Assembly: GCA_002811675.1 (NCBI GenBank)
Contig: PDIM01010338.1
Location: 15,283-79,282 of the forward strand
From: Ichthyosporea sp. XGB-2017a
Taxonomy: Eukaryota > Opisthokonta > Ichthyosporea
Direction: 5' to 3'
DNA length: 64,000 nt
The translations under genes and the position numbers were made by a program. Positions 30,773 through 41,359 of the stretch are shown piece after piece. Under the pieces are notes generated by a model. It did not search any database and was not told the origin of the DNA. It worked only from the letters and a program-made list of their open reading frames with translations. The number at the start of each line of letters is the position of its first letter. The first letter of the stretch is position 1.

Positions 30773-31282
30773 ATTTCCTGCAGCGGTTCAGTGCTCGTTC
30801 TTCAATGCTTTTAAAACTGTTGAGACAGAGATTTGAACATTACCAAAGTGGATCTTGTCAAATGCTAATAAAATACACCTTTGCAATGTTGCTCAGTGTG
30901 CAAGATATTTATGGTATGTCCTCAGTTGTTTAAATTTTCTAAAAGGCTGAAAAAAAGAATAAAATAGGGACCCCCTCAGCACATTTTACGTCAATTCAAA
31001 GTGAATGTTAAGTGCGTCAACGGCATAATTGGTTTCAAACTGTGCAGGGAGGGACCGGACAGCATGTTGCCTTGATGAAATGAAGAAGGCGGAGGGGAGC
31101 CGAGAAAGTTTCATGGGAGCCCTGTTTTTTATTTTAAGATGGCCACAATGACGTCAACAAAAGGTAACCTGGCCTGTGGCCCACAGAAGCCTATGAAAAA
31201 TTGTGAGAAGCAGCTAGGCTTCTAGTTTGACAAAAACAGGATCCTAAGATGTAAGAAACCAGAAAAAGTCTACCAGCCACAC
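30773..31282. other. Unassigned sequence in the accessory island
   Basis: No recognised gene, repeat or promoter. It lies between two minus-strand unknown reading frames and could contain an intron or a shared promoter if they belong to one element. Confidence 0.35.
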
Positions 31283-31689
31283 TCATGGGGACTGGGCAGT
31301 TTTTATAACTCCTTGAGGCTTTTCAGAAGTACCAGCGAGGAGACGATCCAGTGTCGGCTTCGCATACTCGTCGTATCGGAGACTGTTCTTGAGAAGTGTG
31401 CTTAACTTCTCGTTTATGGTTCGAAGTCCTGACTCGGGTCCGGGGCTTGTGGATATAGCTTCGACAGCTGCGTGATCTGGGTTACTCCTCTAGTATGAGG
31501 TTTTGTGGACAGCTGGCCATTAGCCGAGGGAACAGCTGTTGCATATGGAAGGTTCTGTTGTGGCTCCTGTCCTTGAGACATGTACATGTGGTCTGTCTCT
31601 GGAGCAACACGTGGTAAGGGTTGCTCCTCTTGCTCGTTCTCAGGGCCATTTCTATCATCAACAAAGAATAGAGCTTTACAGAGACTCAT
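31283..31689 (-). pseudogene. Unrecognised minus-strand reading frame with a frame break
   Basis: From ATG 31689 a frame runs to a stop at 31414 and encodes a Pro/Gln-rich sequence (ENEQEEQPLPRVAPETDHMY, GVTQITQLSKLYPQAPDPSQ). Shifting by one base (-1) near 31420 gives continued open protein-like sequence to a stop at 31283, with INEKLSTLLKNSLRYDEYAK and PTLDRLLAGTSEKPQGV. The kind of shift is the same as in the frame at 30099-30772. No family recognised; a transposon-derived or decaying gene is the simplest reading. An upstream part in frame without ATG extends to 31722. Confidence 0.4.
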
Positions 31690-33000
31690 CTCACAGGGAT
31701 AAGTGTACTCGCAGACACACAATTGCGTGTTCTGTCACAGACAAGCTCTGAATATCACACTTTGAATTGTTCGTATAGACAGTCTCTTTTGGTTGTACCC
31801 TGTCTAGATTTATTGCTTGGTTTTACAATAGACAAGCATATGTGAACAAGAACAAAAGACATCGTCCAGAGATTGGGAAGATAAAGTTTCTGGAAGAACG
31901 CAAGAAGCATTTTCTACGCACAATATAATATCTGAGGACTAAACATGTTCCTGAAACACAATTGTTCTTTCATTTCCAAGTGACATTTTGACAGTCTAGC
32001 TGCAAAGGTAATCGAGCTTCCCATTATCTTTTAGTCTAAGATAAACAACTCATCTTGACTAGCACTCTCCATTTGACTCAACATGGAAGTAAGACGTGTT
32101 ATGCATCCTTACCTTTCTTTAAAGGCAATGTTCTATTCTCAATCAAAAGCTAAACGAATAAAGTGGAGAAATAATTCTTTTGACGCAATGCGAAATTTAA
32201 AAGTGGATTGTACTCATTCTTTAGAGCTCTAAACTAAATTCAAGGGATAATAGATAATAGCCCAGTTATAATCATTGAGCAAGAGCAAACAAATTATGGG
32301 CGAAAAGAATAACACATAAGCTGTTGAGATGCTTTACTTCTTTCAGTGCAGTTCTTTTGTAACACCAGAAAACAAATATATTAAGCAGTTTCATGAATAC
32401 GTCAGGTGACCCGCGACCTATATAGCTTGGTGAATAATTATGGGCCATTGTTTGTACACATCGCGGAACTTTAGTGTCGGGGGGTTGCCGATCGAACAAG
32501 ACTGTATATATAAGTGCTTATAACTTCGATGGGAACCTATTCTGAAATGGAACAATTCGCAAACAAGATATTGGCCAGCTGGCCCCCACACAGCTATAAT
32601 ATAGTAGACCTGCTGGCTGCTGCAACGCTGCAAGTTGCATTTTGCAACTACGTCAATATATTGTCAAAACATCGGGTAGTTTTTCCCAGATTGTTGACTG
32701 CAACTGATATTATTGCAAATTGATCTATATATTTTGTGTACTAATAAGTACACGTAGAACATGTACATGTGCACAAAATAATTTTTTGTTCATGTTGCAA
32801 TAGTACTACTGTAGCTTATACTGTACCTGTGTCCTGTTGTTGCAACAACCTCATTACAGTAAGTACCAAATATATTATAACACAATTTCTGATCGAACAG
32901 CTGATATGCTACAATAGTCCAAGAGTGTTCCCGTTATATCATGTCTGTCAAGACGTTGGTCATGGTCATTTTGTTAAGAAAGCCAATATACACTGGGAGA
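31690..33000. other. Non-coding AT-rich sequence with short palindromes
   Basis: No convincing gene. Between 32633 and 32849 there are several perfect short inverted repeats: AGTTGCA/TGCAACT (32633-32649), GTGTACT/AGTACAC (32736-32753) and the 14-base palindrome GTTGTTGCAACAAC (32836-32849). The right end merges with the upstream promoter region of the membrane-protein gene. Confidence 0.5.
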
Positions 33001-33035
33001 AGATGGTCATGCCTGCCGTAGTGGTTATAAGGGAG

Positions 33036-33175
33036 CCAATCATAGGGGGGATAGGTGAATTGTCTGCAATATGATTGGCTAGCCTGGGCATTCCAGCATT
33101 GTGATTGGCCATTGTGGGTTTTTACAGGTCCATTTCCTGCTTATTTGGCTGTGCGAGAGTGGGGAACTATAAAAG
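33036..33175 (+). promoter_or_regulatory. TATA/CCAAT promoter of the type I membrane-protein gene
   Basis: A TATAAAA box (33168-33174, context GGGGAACTATAAAAGCCCG) lies about 170 bp upstream of the ATG at 33342. Three CCAAT-type elements precede it: CCAAT at 33036-33040, and TGATTGGC-type reverse CCAAT at 33074-33078 and 33104-33108, the last two 30 bp apart. It is the clearest canonical core promoter in the window and suggests strong or regulated transcription. Confidence 0.7.
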
Positions 33176-33341
33176 CCCGTCTAAATCTCAAAAGGTGTTT
33201 CCCCCCAGCCTTTCTGACGCGTTGAAGTTTTATTTGTTGTAGTTAGATTTTGTTTTTATTTCAGATTTGTATTCTTTGAAGGATTTATTTTTTTTGTTTT
33301 GTATTTTATTCAGTACGTTCTTTCAATCATTAAACATTAAA

Positions 33342-34274
33342 ATGTTGAAGGTTTTTATGACTCTGGCAGTTTTGGGATTGTTTGCAGGTGTTGCTCTTGC
33401 GGACAGTGGAACCAAACATTATGTAGTGGGAAACTTGGGGGGTAATGCCCCCGTCTCTGGCTCTAGAAATTGGAACAATACCGCACAGGTCTTTGCTGAC
33501 TTCTCAAACAAGAACTATACATTGGTGGACACCAATGTTGAAGACTTTTTGGCAAGCTTTGTGTCCTATATGTACTTGCCTGTTGGACGCAGAATTATTT
33601 CCACAAACTATTATAATGCGGATAATTTTGCCATGAACTTGTACATTTACAGATTTGCCAATGACTCTCAAGTTCTTAATACCGAGAATGGTTTACCTCA
33701 AAAAATTAAAGATCCAAACCACCCTGACGCAGTCATTTATGCCTTAACTTCCACTGATGGAACAGGTGATGGATACCTCTACTTTTCGGGCAAGGACATT
33801 AACGATACCCAGCTTTTGCTTGACATTATGGGCCAAAACACCCCCGGAGCTAATGCACCTATTTCAGCTAGTATTGATTTCATTTATGAAGATCTTGACT
33901 GGAGCTGCGGTAGCTTTAGCTTCCCTGAGAACCTTTTGCGTGATGGCAATTGTGACTTGATTTGGTGGAGAATTCTTGTGTTCGTTATCGTGTGCCTGTG
34001 TATCGTTGCAGTTATTGCTGGAGTCATTGTCGTCATTGTTATCAAGTGCAGAAAGGGTAAGAAGAACTTTCCTGCTGATGACGAAAGTGACTGTGGTGTT
34101 GCTGCTAATGCAACTGAGTCCGAGCCTGCTGAAAGCACCGCTGAATCCGAGGTACAAGAGAAAGAGGCTAAGCCCAATAATGAGTCCGCTGAGCAAGGTC
34201 CAGTCTTTAACCAATCGATCAACTCTATTGAAAAGCTTCAAAAGGTTGCGGGTGACGATGCCACCGAAGTTTAG
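33342..34274 (+). CDS. Single-pass type I membrane protein of unknown family
   Basis: 310 residues from ATG 33342. A signal peptide is clear (MLKVFMTLAVLGLFAGVALA). The ectodomain of ~185 residues has several N-glycosylation sequons (NNT, NYT, NDS, NDT) and only two cysteines (in SCGSF and GNCDL), close to the membrane. One transmembrane helix (about residues 208-232, WWRILVFVIVCLCIVAVIAG and onwards) is followed by a basic stop-transfer KCRKGKK and an acidic Glu/Ser/Ala-rich cytoplasmic tail ending DDATEV, which could be a PDZ-type ligand (T-E-V). No domain was recognised. The longer frame upstream lacks an ATG. AATAAA at 34317-34322 is a good polyadenylation signal. The strong TATA promoter suggests an abundant surface protein. 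Confidence 0.85.
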   Translation: MLKVFMTLAVLGLFAGVALADSGTKHYVVGNLGGNAPVSGSRNWNNTAQVFADFSNKNYTLVDTNVEDFLASFVSYMYLPVGRRIISTNYYNADNFAMNLYIYRFANDSQVLNTENGLPQKIKDPNHPDAVIYALTSTDGTGDGYLYFSGKDINDTQLLLDIMGQNTPGANAPISASIDFIYEDLDWSCGSFSFPENLLRDGNCDLIWWRILVFVIVCLCIVAVIAGVIVVIVIKCRKGKKNFPADDESDCGVAANATESEPAESTAESEVQEKEAKPNNESAEQGPVFNQSINSIEKLQKVAGDDATEV

Positions 34275-34565
34275 ATTCGCTCCGAACATTTCATGCCAGC
34301 CCATCACATTTAAGTTAATAAATATTTATTGTATTACCGAGGTGTATTACTCTTTGAAATTGAAATGCTTCTTCCCGATTGCTGTAAATGCATTCGCTTT
34401 GTTATAAAAAGATAAACAAGATATTATTATGAGAGGATGTAGTAAATTGTATTTTATTATACTGCAGAACTTGAAGCACGCAATAAATAGTACAGTAAGA
34501 CGAAGAAGAATTGGGACGAGAGAGTTATTCCAGATACTCCCAAAGAGAAACACGTTGTATCAAAA

Positions 34566-37500
34566 TCATGAGTCCTGCATTTTTGTTCTTGAAGGTTGCT
34601 TCGCAGTAATTTGCTCTTTTGGAGCCTCTATTTCCATAGAAACTGAGCCACTTTCTTCATAGACAATTCCTTCGGCATCGACGTAGTCATAGTCAGGTGT
34701 TGGTTTTCCACAGAAAGGAATAGCCTCAAAAGCTCTACCGAAACAGTCTAACAAAATAGGAAGAAGAATAAGCCCATGGAGGGCACCGGAAATAACCATA
34801 ACAAAATACATTCGGAAGTAGTAGATTACAAAAATTTGACTATGAGTAGCACTCAAGACAGATACACCAATAAGTTTTGTAATCGTAATACCACTAAAAA
34901 CACTCGATCCAGTGTAAGTCAAAGCTTCCTTTGCTCTGAAAGTAGGGGACCCAACTCGTTCATAAAACGAATAGGCAATATGTGATGTAAACTCGACTGC
35001 GATACCAGCAACAATAACAAGATTTACTTGTGATATCCCGTTCAAGCTAATATCCCAGAAGTACATGGCACCACAAACATTAACAACAACAAGAAACACA
35101 CAAAGAGTCACGCAGAAAGCAGCAATAAATTTACCAGTTGCAAGGTGAACTACAAAAATGGCAATTAGTGATAGCATGATAAGCTGCATGGTGGCATGGG
35201 TAGACTCAAGGTACTGTTCAAAAAACGGATAAAAGAATGTGTAAGCAAACATATCAATACCCAACTTTTCTTTGATAAATTCACACACGGTTCTTGAGTT
35301 TCTAAGGGCCTGAATAAAATCAGATTGTGTTCTCAAAGTGGTGTGCAACATGCGAAAGTTTGATGCCAATACGGTTTCATTGTTTGTCCCTCCCAAAGAA
35401 AGTGCTTGGCCAAAAGACGCCATACCGCCACTTGGGCAAGAGTCTCCTGGAGGAGAGTTTTTGAAGTAGTCATAGTATTTCACGAAGTGCTGTGGGTCAC
35501 CATGGAACACGGGTTCTTGAAAAACTTCATAGTCGGGCAAGCAAGTGTGACTGTTTGGAGCAGGGACTGGACTTGGTGGAACGAACTCTCCTGTTGCGTC
35601 ATCTATTCGACAGCATCTGGAGGCTCCATTATTTGGGTCAATAAACGAATAGTATGTATCCAACCAAGAAGCGGGGTTAATTTCAAAGTAAGTGTTGTAA
35701 GGATCCGTTGTTAAGCTTTGTAAAATTTTGATGACGGATTCTTCCTGGCTACTAGAGGCAACTTTGTTTTGAATCTCCAAGTATTGATAATCCAAAGGCT
35801 CGGAGATCACAAAAAAGGTTGGTGGCCCTACTTCCAGAAAGTCTACTTGATAATCAAAAAATTTGATCAGGTAAGAAGTCTGAAGAACGGAGTCCTTCTG
35901 ATCCAAACCCAACTGGACCTTCCCTGCATAATACCCGGAAAAGCAAAACATTACTATGAACCCAATAATAACAATAGGCTGCAGTAGTCTTTGAAAAAGA
36001 ATATGATCCGAAATAAATCGAAAAACATCCTCAATCAGATGAGAGCTTCCTGTGATGGCTTTGTCCCACCCATTATCGGTAGATACTGTTACGCAAATAG
36101 CACAATCGGACTTGTTCTTTCTTTGGCGGGCTTTGTCGATGGTCAAGTAAGCCATGAAGAATGTAAACTGCAACAAAGTGTTAAAAAGAACTGCCATCGC
36201 AGACGTTTCAGCGAAGCTTTTTACAGCGGGCATATTCGAAGTAGACCCTAGGGTGAAAGATATGGCTTCGGCAAAAAATGCATATGTAATACTGGGTCCA
36301 ACATCCACAAGAACTTCTCCAGTCATATCTGCAATATCTCCTTCAGGCAAACGATCGAACGCTTGAACAAGAATAAAGATGTTGTCAACACCTACAGCTA
36401 AAACTAAAAACGGCACAACTTCAAGAACAATCATTGATACAGGTACACCAATCCACGCAAACACTCCAAAGGTGGCAGCAACGGAAAATATAACGGCAAC
36501 CACCCCCATCATTCCTAATATAAATTTACCACCAACAAGCATATAAGATACTTTTTGTCCAAAAGTACTTCCAGACAAACTATTTGGCCAGCGACCCAGA
36601 GCAATGGATACATAAATAAACATAACAATATAACTCAAGGCAATAATTGGCACATCGGCATAAGTTTCTGCTTCAATTTCAAGTTGCACAGAACTTTCCG
36701 TATAGAAAGCGATATCAAGATCCTGATTGTTTTCAGATTCATATTTCATGAGGTTAATAAAAGCCTTTTCCCATTCTTCCGCTGGACCATTTTTCGCCTT
36801 TTCGTCATAGTTGTTGAGCAGATAATTGTGAACCAAAGCACGGGATTCATTAAACTGGTCGTTGGTGAAAGCGCCAAAATATACATTCATCTCATTCATA
36901 GGCGCCCCAAAAGTACCAACACAAGTTTTGCCAGACCCTCCTGCTGTAATACAATCGCGTATATGATCTGAAGCCCCCGACGGTGACTTTTTCATATACT
37001 CCTCAACCGTATTCATATTCATCTGAAAAAACTGCATGGCACTCTGAGTACTACATCCTGTCAACGTGGGTTTAAAGCAAAGAGAGTCTAACGTGATGTT
37101 ATTGTTACCTCCATAAGAGACTTTAAGATCGGCAACTTTGTCCAGAAGCTTCATCACAGCGTGCAAGAACTTGTCATCAAATACACTTTTGCTGTGATCT
37201 TTTTGAAGCACGATCAAAACGTCTGTTCTGAAAAAGGGATTGAAATTTCTCGAGTAGAAGTCCTTTTGTTGATAGGCAATGGAGTCCGTTTCTACCCACA
37301 AATCCACGGGCTCACTAAGGACCTCAAGTCTCCAGAGGCCAGAAGCACATACAATAACACACAAAATGGCCACAAGCATGATTTTATGTGGGTTGCGGGC
37401 AACAAAAGCTCCATGCCATCGCATATACCTTTTCAGATATTTTGTTGTAATAAACGGTTTGGCAGGCATATTTTCTGTTCCAACCCCTGCAGTAGCTCCC

Positions 37501-38911
37501 TCTGCGTCAGTAGACTTTGATTCATCCAGCTTCAGTCGTGTTCTACTCGTAGTCGACTCGGAAGCCAACTTATTTTCCATATACGCCTTGTATTTGTATT
37601 TTTGGTAAGTGAATTTAGGATTCCGCATTCGCAACATTTTTTCATGCTCTTTTCTAGCTCTATATACAGCGTACTTTTTCTTTCCCCGAGATACAATTTC
37701 GCCGATAATAAAGGCGGCTATAACTATAGAACATAAAGAAATTCCCGTGTACAACATAATATTGCCAAGTGTTTCCTGAGAAATGTCATCATAGCCGAGA
37801 ACAAGCGAGTAATGAAGATTTCCACCAGTGGCATTGATTCGATCAAGAACTGTTTCAACGTGGGTCTTGTTTTCATCAGATCCACTATGAGGTCGAGGGC
37901 ACATAAAGGGCTGGCAAGCATAAGGTCCTTCATAGCAATTTTCTGAGATAATATGGGAGCCGTTCAACCAAGTCATATTTTTCCCTTTAGGAAGATCAGC
38001 CCACTCTGGGTAAATAACATCTATATTGTAGGGTGAATGAGTTGGTGAAGTTGGATCATAGGCAACCAAATCAATCATTACATTTGAATAATTCGTAGCA
38101 GGCAAACCTTTTGTTGACTGCGAAACCAACAGTCCCAGAACACCTGAAGAAGGATCTTGCAGAGATGTAGCACCAGTACAGCTATTAAACATTGGCCCAC
38201 CAAAAGATTCGTTCACATAATACTCTGCCCTCCACACCAACTTGTGTTCTCTAGGCTCGTCCCATAGCAGTTCAGTTACCCGATAAAATTCAGACTGAAT
38301 TGGAGAGCATGTCATCTGACAAAAGAAATTCTCTAAAGACCTGGAACATGCCGGGCACTAAGATCCAAAAGTTTCGTCTAAATTAAAATCCCAAAAGTCT
38401 AATAATGAGGATCAAATGAAAAGAAAACCACTTACCTTAACAACTTGCTCAATCTGGTCAAAATTTGTCTTCATGGCCTTAACTTGGGCTGGATCGCAGC
38501 AGGTGCGAGTTTCATCTATAAACGATTGATAAAGAAAGGAGAGTAATATGAGCAACAAATACATACAGGCCTTCAACACGCAAATTGCACAAAAGGATAC
38601 TTACTTGCCATCATTGGGCACACATCAATAAGGAGCTCTTTTTCATCATTAGTCCAGTTAGCGATCGACGGTGCGTCTATATTGTTCAACAACTGTCTGG
38701 TCCAAGGTACACCAGGTTTAGTTGAAGGTTGCGTAAGCTGACCATACGCGGAACATATGTTTGCTCCATAACGCTTTTGATCTACCTTTTCTAACCAGTC
38801 AGATCCAGGAGAATTAGGATTATACGGAGAGTAACCCAGAACGGGCACCATACTCGTTAAGAGAACAATCGCGTAGAGAACGAAGAAAGAGAAAAGAAAA
38901 CGGTTTTTCAT
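34566..38911 (-). CDS. Niemann-Pick C1 family sterol transporter, three exons
   Basis: Exons 38911-38605, 38515-38436 and 38357-34566 give 1392 residues (human NPC1 has 1278). It exports cholesterol or other sterols from the late endosome/lysosome. Signal peptide MKNRFLFSFFVLYAIVLLTS. The Cys-rich N-terminal sterol-binding domain spans the splices (ICSAYGQ, TRTCCDPAQV, CPACSRSLENFFCQMTCSP). Luminal loops follow, then the sterol-sensing domain beginning near ADVPIIALSYIVMFIYVSIA and GVDNIFILVQAFD. The second half repeats the RND/Patched fold (VNLVIVAGIAVEFTSHIAYS). The loop after the first internal helix is Lys/Arg-rich and longer than usual. The C-terminus ends in SRTKMQDS; no dileucine lysosomal signal was obvious. 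Introns are 89 and 78 bp. The family is certain; NPC1 versus a lineage-specific NPC1-related paralogue was not resolved. Confidence 0.94.
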
Positions 38912-39190
38912 GTTTCTTTACGTCTGCTCAATCCACTATGTGAGATAATTACAACACCCGATACAAAAAGTCGGTGTCTTTGCTCGGTAGAAAAATATGC
39001 AATTGGATAACAAAACAAACAGAACAGGTCCTTCCTCAAAATCAACCCCGTTACAAAATAAAAAAAACAAACAAGGCGAAAGGAAAAGGAAAACTAAATA
39101 AACAAACAAACTAAAACTTTGTCAAATCCAATCACACACCTCCAAATCCAACAAAAAACTTCCCACGCACAAAATCAAAATCACGAATAG

Positions 39191-39235
<45 letters not shown>

Positions 39236-39510
39236 AAAATGTTTTTTTTCTGATGCAAAAACAACAAATTTTTAAATTTTTTGTATGGAATTTTTGTATC
39301 AAACGCAGCCTACGCAAAAAAAAAAATTAAAAAATTAATAATTTTTTAATTTTTGAAATTTGGTGTGTGTTTTTGCTTTTGTTTGATTTAAAAGGAAGAA
39401 AGAAACAAGGGAGGAAACACCAAGAAGGGGAGGAGGAGGAGGAGGAGGAGGAAGAAGAGGAGGGATTAATCGAAACACCACAACGTCAAGGAAGAAGAAG
39501 AAGGAAGAGG
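38912..39510. promoter_or_regulatory. Divergent promoter region of NPC1-like and ERI1-like genes with poly(dA:dT) tract
   Basis: The region holds an uninterrupted run of 43 adenines (39191-39233) midway between two divergent starts, then an AT-rich near-palindrome (ATTAAAAAATTAATAATTTTTTAAT type, about 39326-39350). Such tracts exclude nucleosomes and are common in compact eukaryotic promoters. The segment 39367-39510 is open in the exonuclease frame but has no ATG; it is GGA-rich and probably 5' UTR. Confidence 0.55.
39191..39233. repeat. Poly(A) run of 43 bases
   Basis: Uninterrupted adenines on the plus strand in the bidirectional promoter between the NPC1-like and ERI1-like genes, about 280 bp from each start codon. 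Confidence 0.95.
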
Positions 39511-40100
39511 ATGGGGGAGCGGGGCAGTGGAGTTGACGGGGACCAGAGATACACGCGGAATGGTCTACAACGACGAGGGGGCAGCAGAAAGGGGGGAGAT
39601 GGGGAAGAAGGAGGAGGAGGGGGAGGAGGAGGAAGAGGAGGAGGGTGGGTGTTTGATTGGAAGGAGGAGAGGAGGCTTGGAGTTAGGATTATTGGAGGAG
39701 AGGCATTGGAGGAGGCGGGGGGTGGTGTTGGGTTGGGGCAGCTGGATAAGGCGCAGGTGAAGAGTGTACTGGAGAGATGGTTCAGTGGGAATTATGAAGA
39801 AGGAGGAGGAAAGGGAGTTCAAGCACGGGGGAGAAAGAAGGAGCTGGTGGAGAGGCTGCGTGTGTGTGTGGAATATGTGCAGAGGGTGAGGGAGGGACTG
39901 GGAGAGGTGTATGAGGGGGAGGAGGAGGAGGAGGAGGGGGAGGGAGTGTGGAAGAGGCGGAGAGAGAGGCGAGTGGAGTACCTTGATGGGCTATTGAGGA
40001 GCAATGGGCACGGGCTGCTTCTTGGGGTTGTGTGGGAGGGGGATGTGGGTGCATTGGAGGAGAGAATGGGGTGTGAGGGGAAGGGAAGGGAAGGGCTGCG
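39400..40100 (+). repeat. Purine-rich (GGA/GAA) low-complexity tract within the ERI1-like gene
   Basis: The plus strand is nearly all G and A in blocks such as GAGGAGGAGGAGGAGGAGGA (near 39430) and GGAGGAGGAGGGGGAGGAGG (near 39610). It encodes Glu/Gly/Arg runs. The strong strand asymmetry contrasts with neighbouring genes. It could form triplex or G-quadruplex structures and be length-variable. Confidence 0.75.
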
Positions 40101-41127
40101 AAAGGCCTATAGACGTGTGCAGATATGTGAAAGGGTGAAGCAAGGGGACGAGAAGAGTAAGCTGTACCTGCGGAAATTGGACGACGAGCAGCTGCGAGTG
40201 TATATGGACGAGTTGGGGCTGGAGTGGAAGGGGGAGAGGAGTGTGGATATCAGTAATGTGATGCGGAAGGTGAGGAAACCTGGTCATGGTATGAATAAGG
40301 GGAAAGAAGGGAAGAATACGAAGAAAGGGGCGTGCTGTGAATTAGTGAGTGACTATCTCCTTGTGCTAGACTTTGAGGCAACTTGTGAAGAGAGCCGTGA
40401 CGCGAAATTTCCCAATGAAATAATCGAATTTCCAGTGTGTGTGGTGGACTGCAAAGAGCGCCGCATCGTCAAGGAGTTTCATTCGTTTGTGAAACCTGCA
40501 AAGAATCCCATCCTGTCTGAATATTGCCGGCAACTGACAAGTATCCGTCAGGAAGATGTGGATGCGGCTGATGCCTTTCCAGAGGTCCTGGATAGATTTA
40601 TGACGTGGCTGAGGGACAATGGGCTGACGGGTGGTGTTGCGGAAGAAGAAAAGAAAGGAAAAGGAAATAGAGGAGAAAGATGTGAAAAGGAAGAAGTGGA
40701 CGACATAGAAAAAGACGAGCTCGGTTCGGGGCACAAATCGGTGGTGGTGGCCACCGACGGTGTGTGGGACTTGAGGGACTTTTTGGAAATCAGTTTGAGA
40801 CTTCACGGACTGACGCGGCCAGAGATATTCCGAAGGTTTATTGATTTGCGTGGGATAGTTAATCGCCAATACAACGTTCGGGGAACTCTGAATGCCCTTG
40901 TGGAGGGGTTGGGAATGGAATTTGAGGGAACGCCGCACCGGGGTGTGGACGACACACGAAATATTGCGCGGATTGCTATACGATTACTAAAGGATAATAT
41001 CACTATGCGACCGCGACGAGTTGAGCTGACCTCTCCGAGTCACTTCGAGAATGCATTCTTCAAGCAAAAGGCGAAGTTTATTCGAGGTATCAAACCACTG
41101 CAGATTACGAAAGGGAAGGATTTTTGA
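39511..41127 (+). CDS. ERI1-like DEDDh 3'-5' exoribonuclease
   Basis: 538 residues from ATG 39511. The ERI1 (3'hExo) family trims histone mRNA, rRNA and small RNA 3' ends. The exonuclease domain is C-terminal: LVLDFEATCEESRDAKFPNE (DxE, motif I), VVVATDGVWDLRDFLEISLR (second Asp) and HRGVDDTRNIARIAIRLL (His and Asp of motif III). A SAP-like helix pair may precede it (LDKAQVKSVLERWF ... GRKKELVERL), matching the SAP-exonuclease order of ERI1. The N-terminal ~80 residues and a later Glu-rich run are low-complexity, coded by an almost pure purine strand. A ~40-residue charged insertion separates motifs I and II. The C-terminus ends KPLQITKGKDF. It converges on the dynein gene with 232 bp between. 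Confidence 0.88.
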   Translation: MGERGSGVDGDQRYTRNGLQRRGGSRKGGDGEEGGGGGGGGRGGGWVFDWKEERRLGVRIIGGEALEEAGGGVGLGQLDKAQVKSVLERWFSGNYEEGGGKGVQARGRKKELVERLRVCVEYVQRVREGLGEVYEGEEEEEEGEGVWKRRRERRVEYLDGLLRSNGHGLLLGVVWEGDVGALEERMGCEGKGREGLRKAYRRVQICERVKQGDEKSKLYLRKLDDEQLRVYMDELGLEWKGERSVDISNVMRKVRKPGHGMNKGKEGKNTKKGACCELVSDYLLVLDFEATCEESRDAKFPNEIIEFPVCVVDCKERRIVKEFHSFVKPAKNPILSEYCRQLTSIRQEDVDAADAFPEVLDRFMTWLRDNGLTGGVAEEEKKGKGNRGERCEKEEVDDIEKDELGSGHKSVVVATDGVWDLRDFLEISLRLHGLTRPEIFRRFIDLRGIVNRQYNVRGTLNALVEGLGMEFEGTPHRGVDDTRNIARIAIRLLKDNITMRPRRVELTSPSHFENAFFKQKAKFIRGIKPLQITKGKDF

Positions 41128-41359
41128 AAGGAAAGCAAAGACGATGAGGGGGATAATGAGACGTCCATTAAAGACGCAGAGCGAGGAGACAATAAGAAAG
41201 AATAAAACCTTTCGTTGGAATATATTTAAAATATTTAATTTATTTGTAACGTTTATCACTAAACGTTCGTCTTGTTTCTTTTTCTTTTTTTTTTTTTGTC
41301 GTATCCTTGGCTTTCTTCTCGCGACCTTCTTAGAAACTAATGAAGGCGTATTTTAAAAA

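Noticed and set aside
13936-32435. Fifteen-base identity TATAGCTTGGTGAAT at 13936-13950 and 32421-32435
   Set aside because: Matches of this length are expected by chance once or twice in a window of this size, and the flanks do not align.
39565-40054. Minus-strand Pro/Ser/Leu-rich frames opposite the ERI1-like gene
   Set aside because: They are antisense readings of the purine-rich tract; low complexity explains the open frame.
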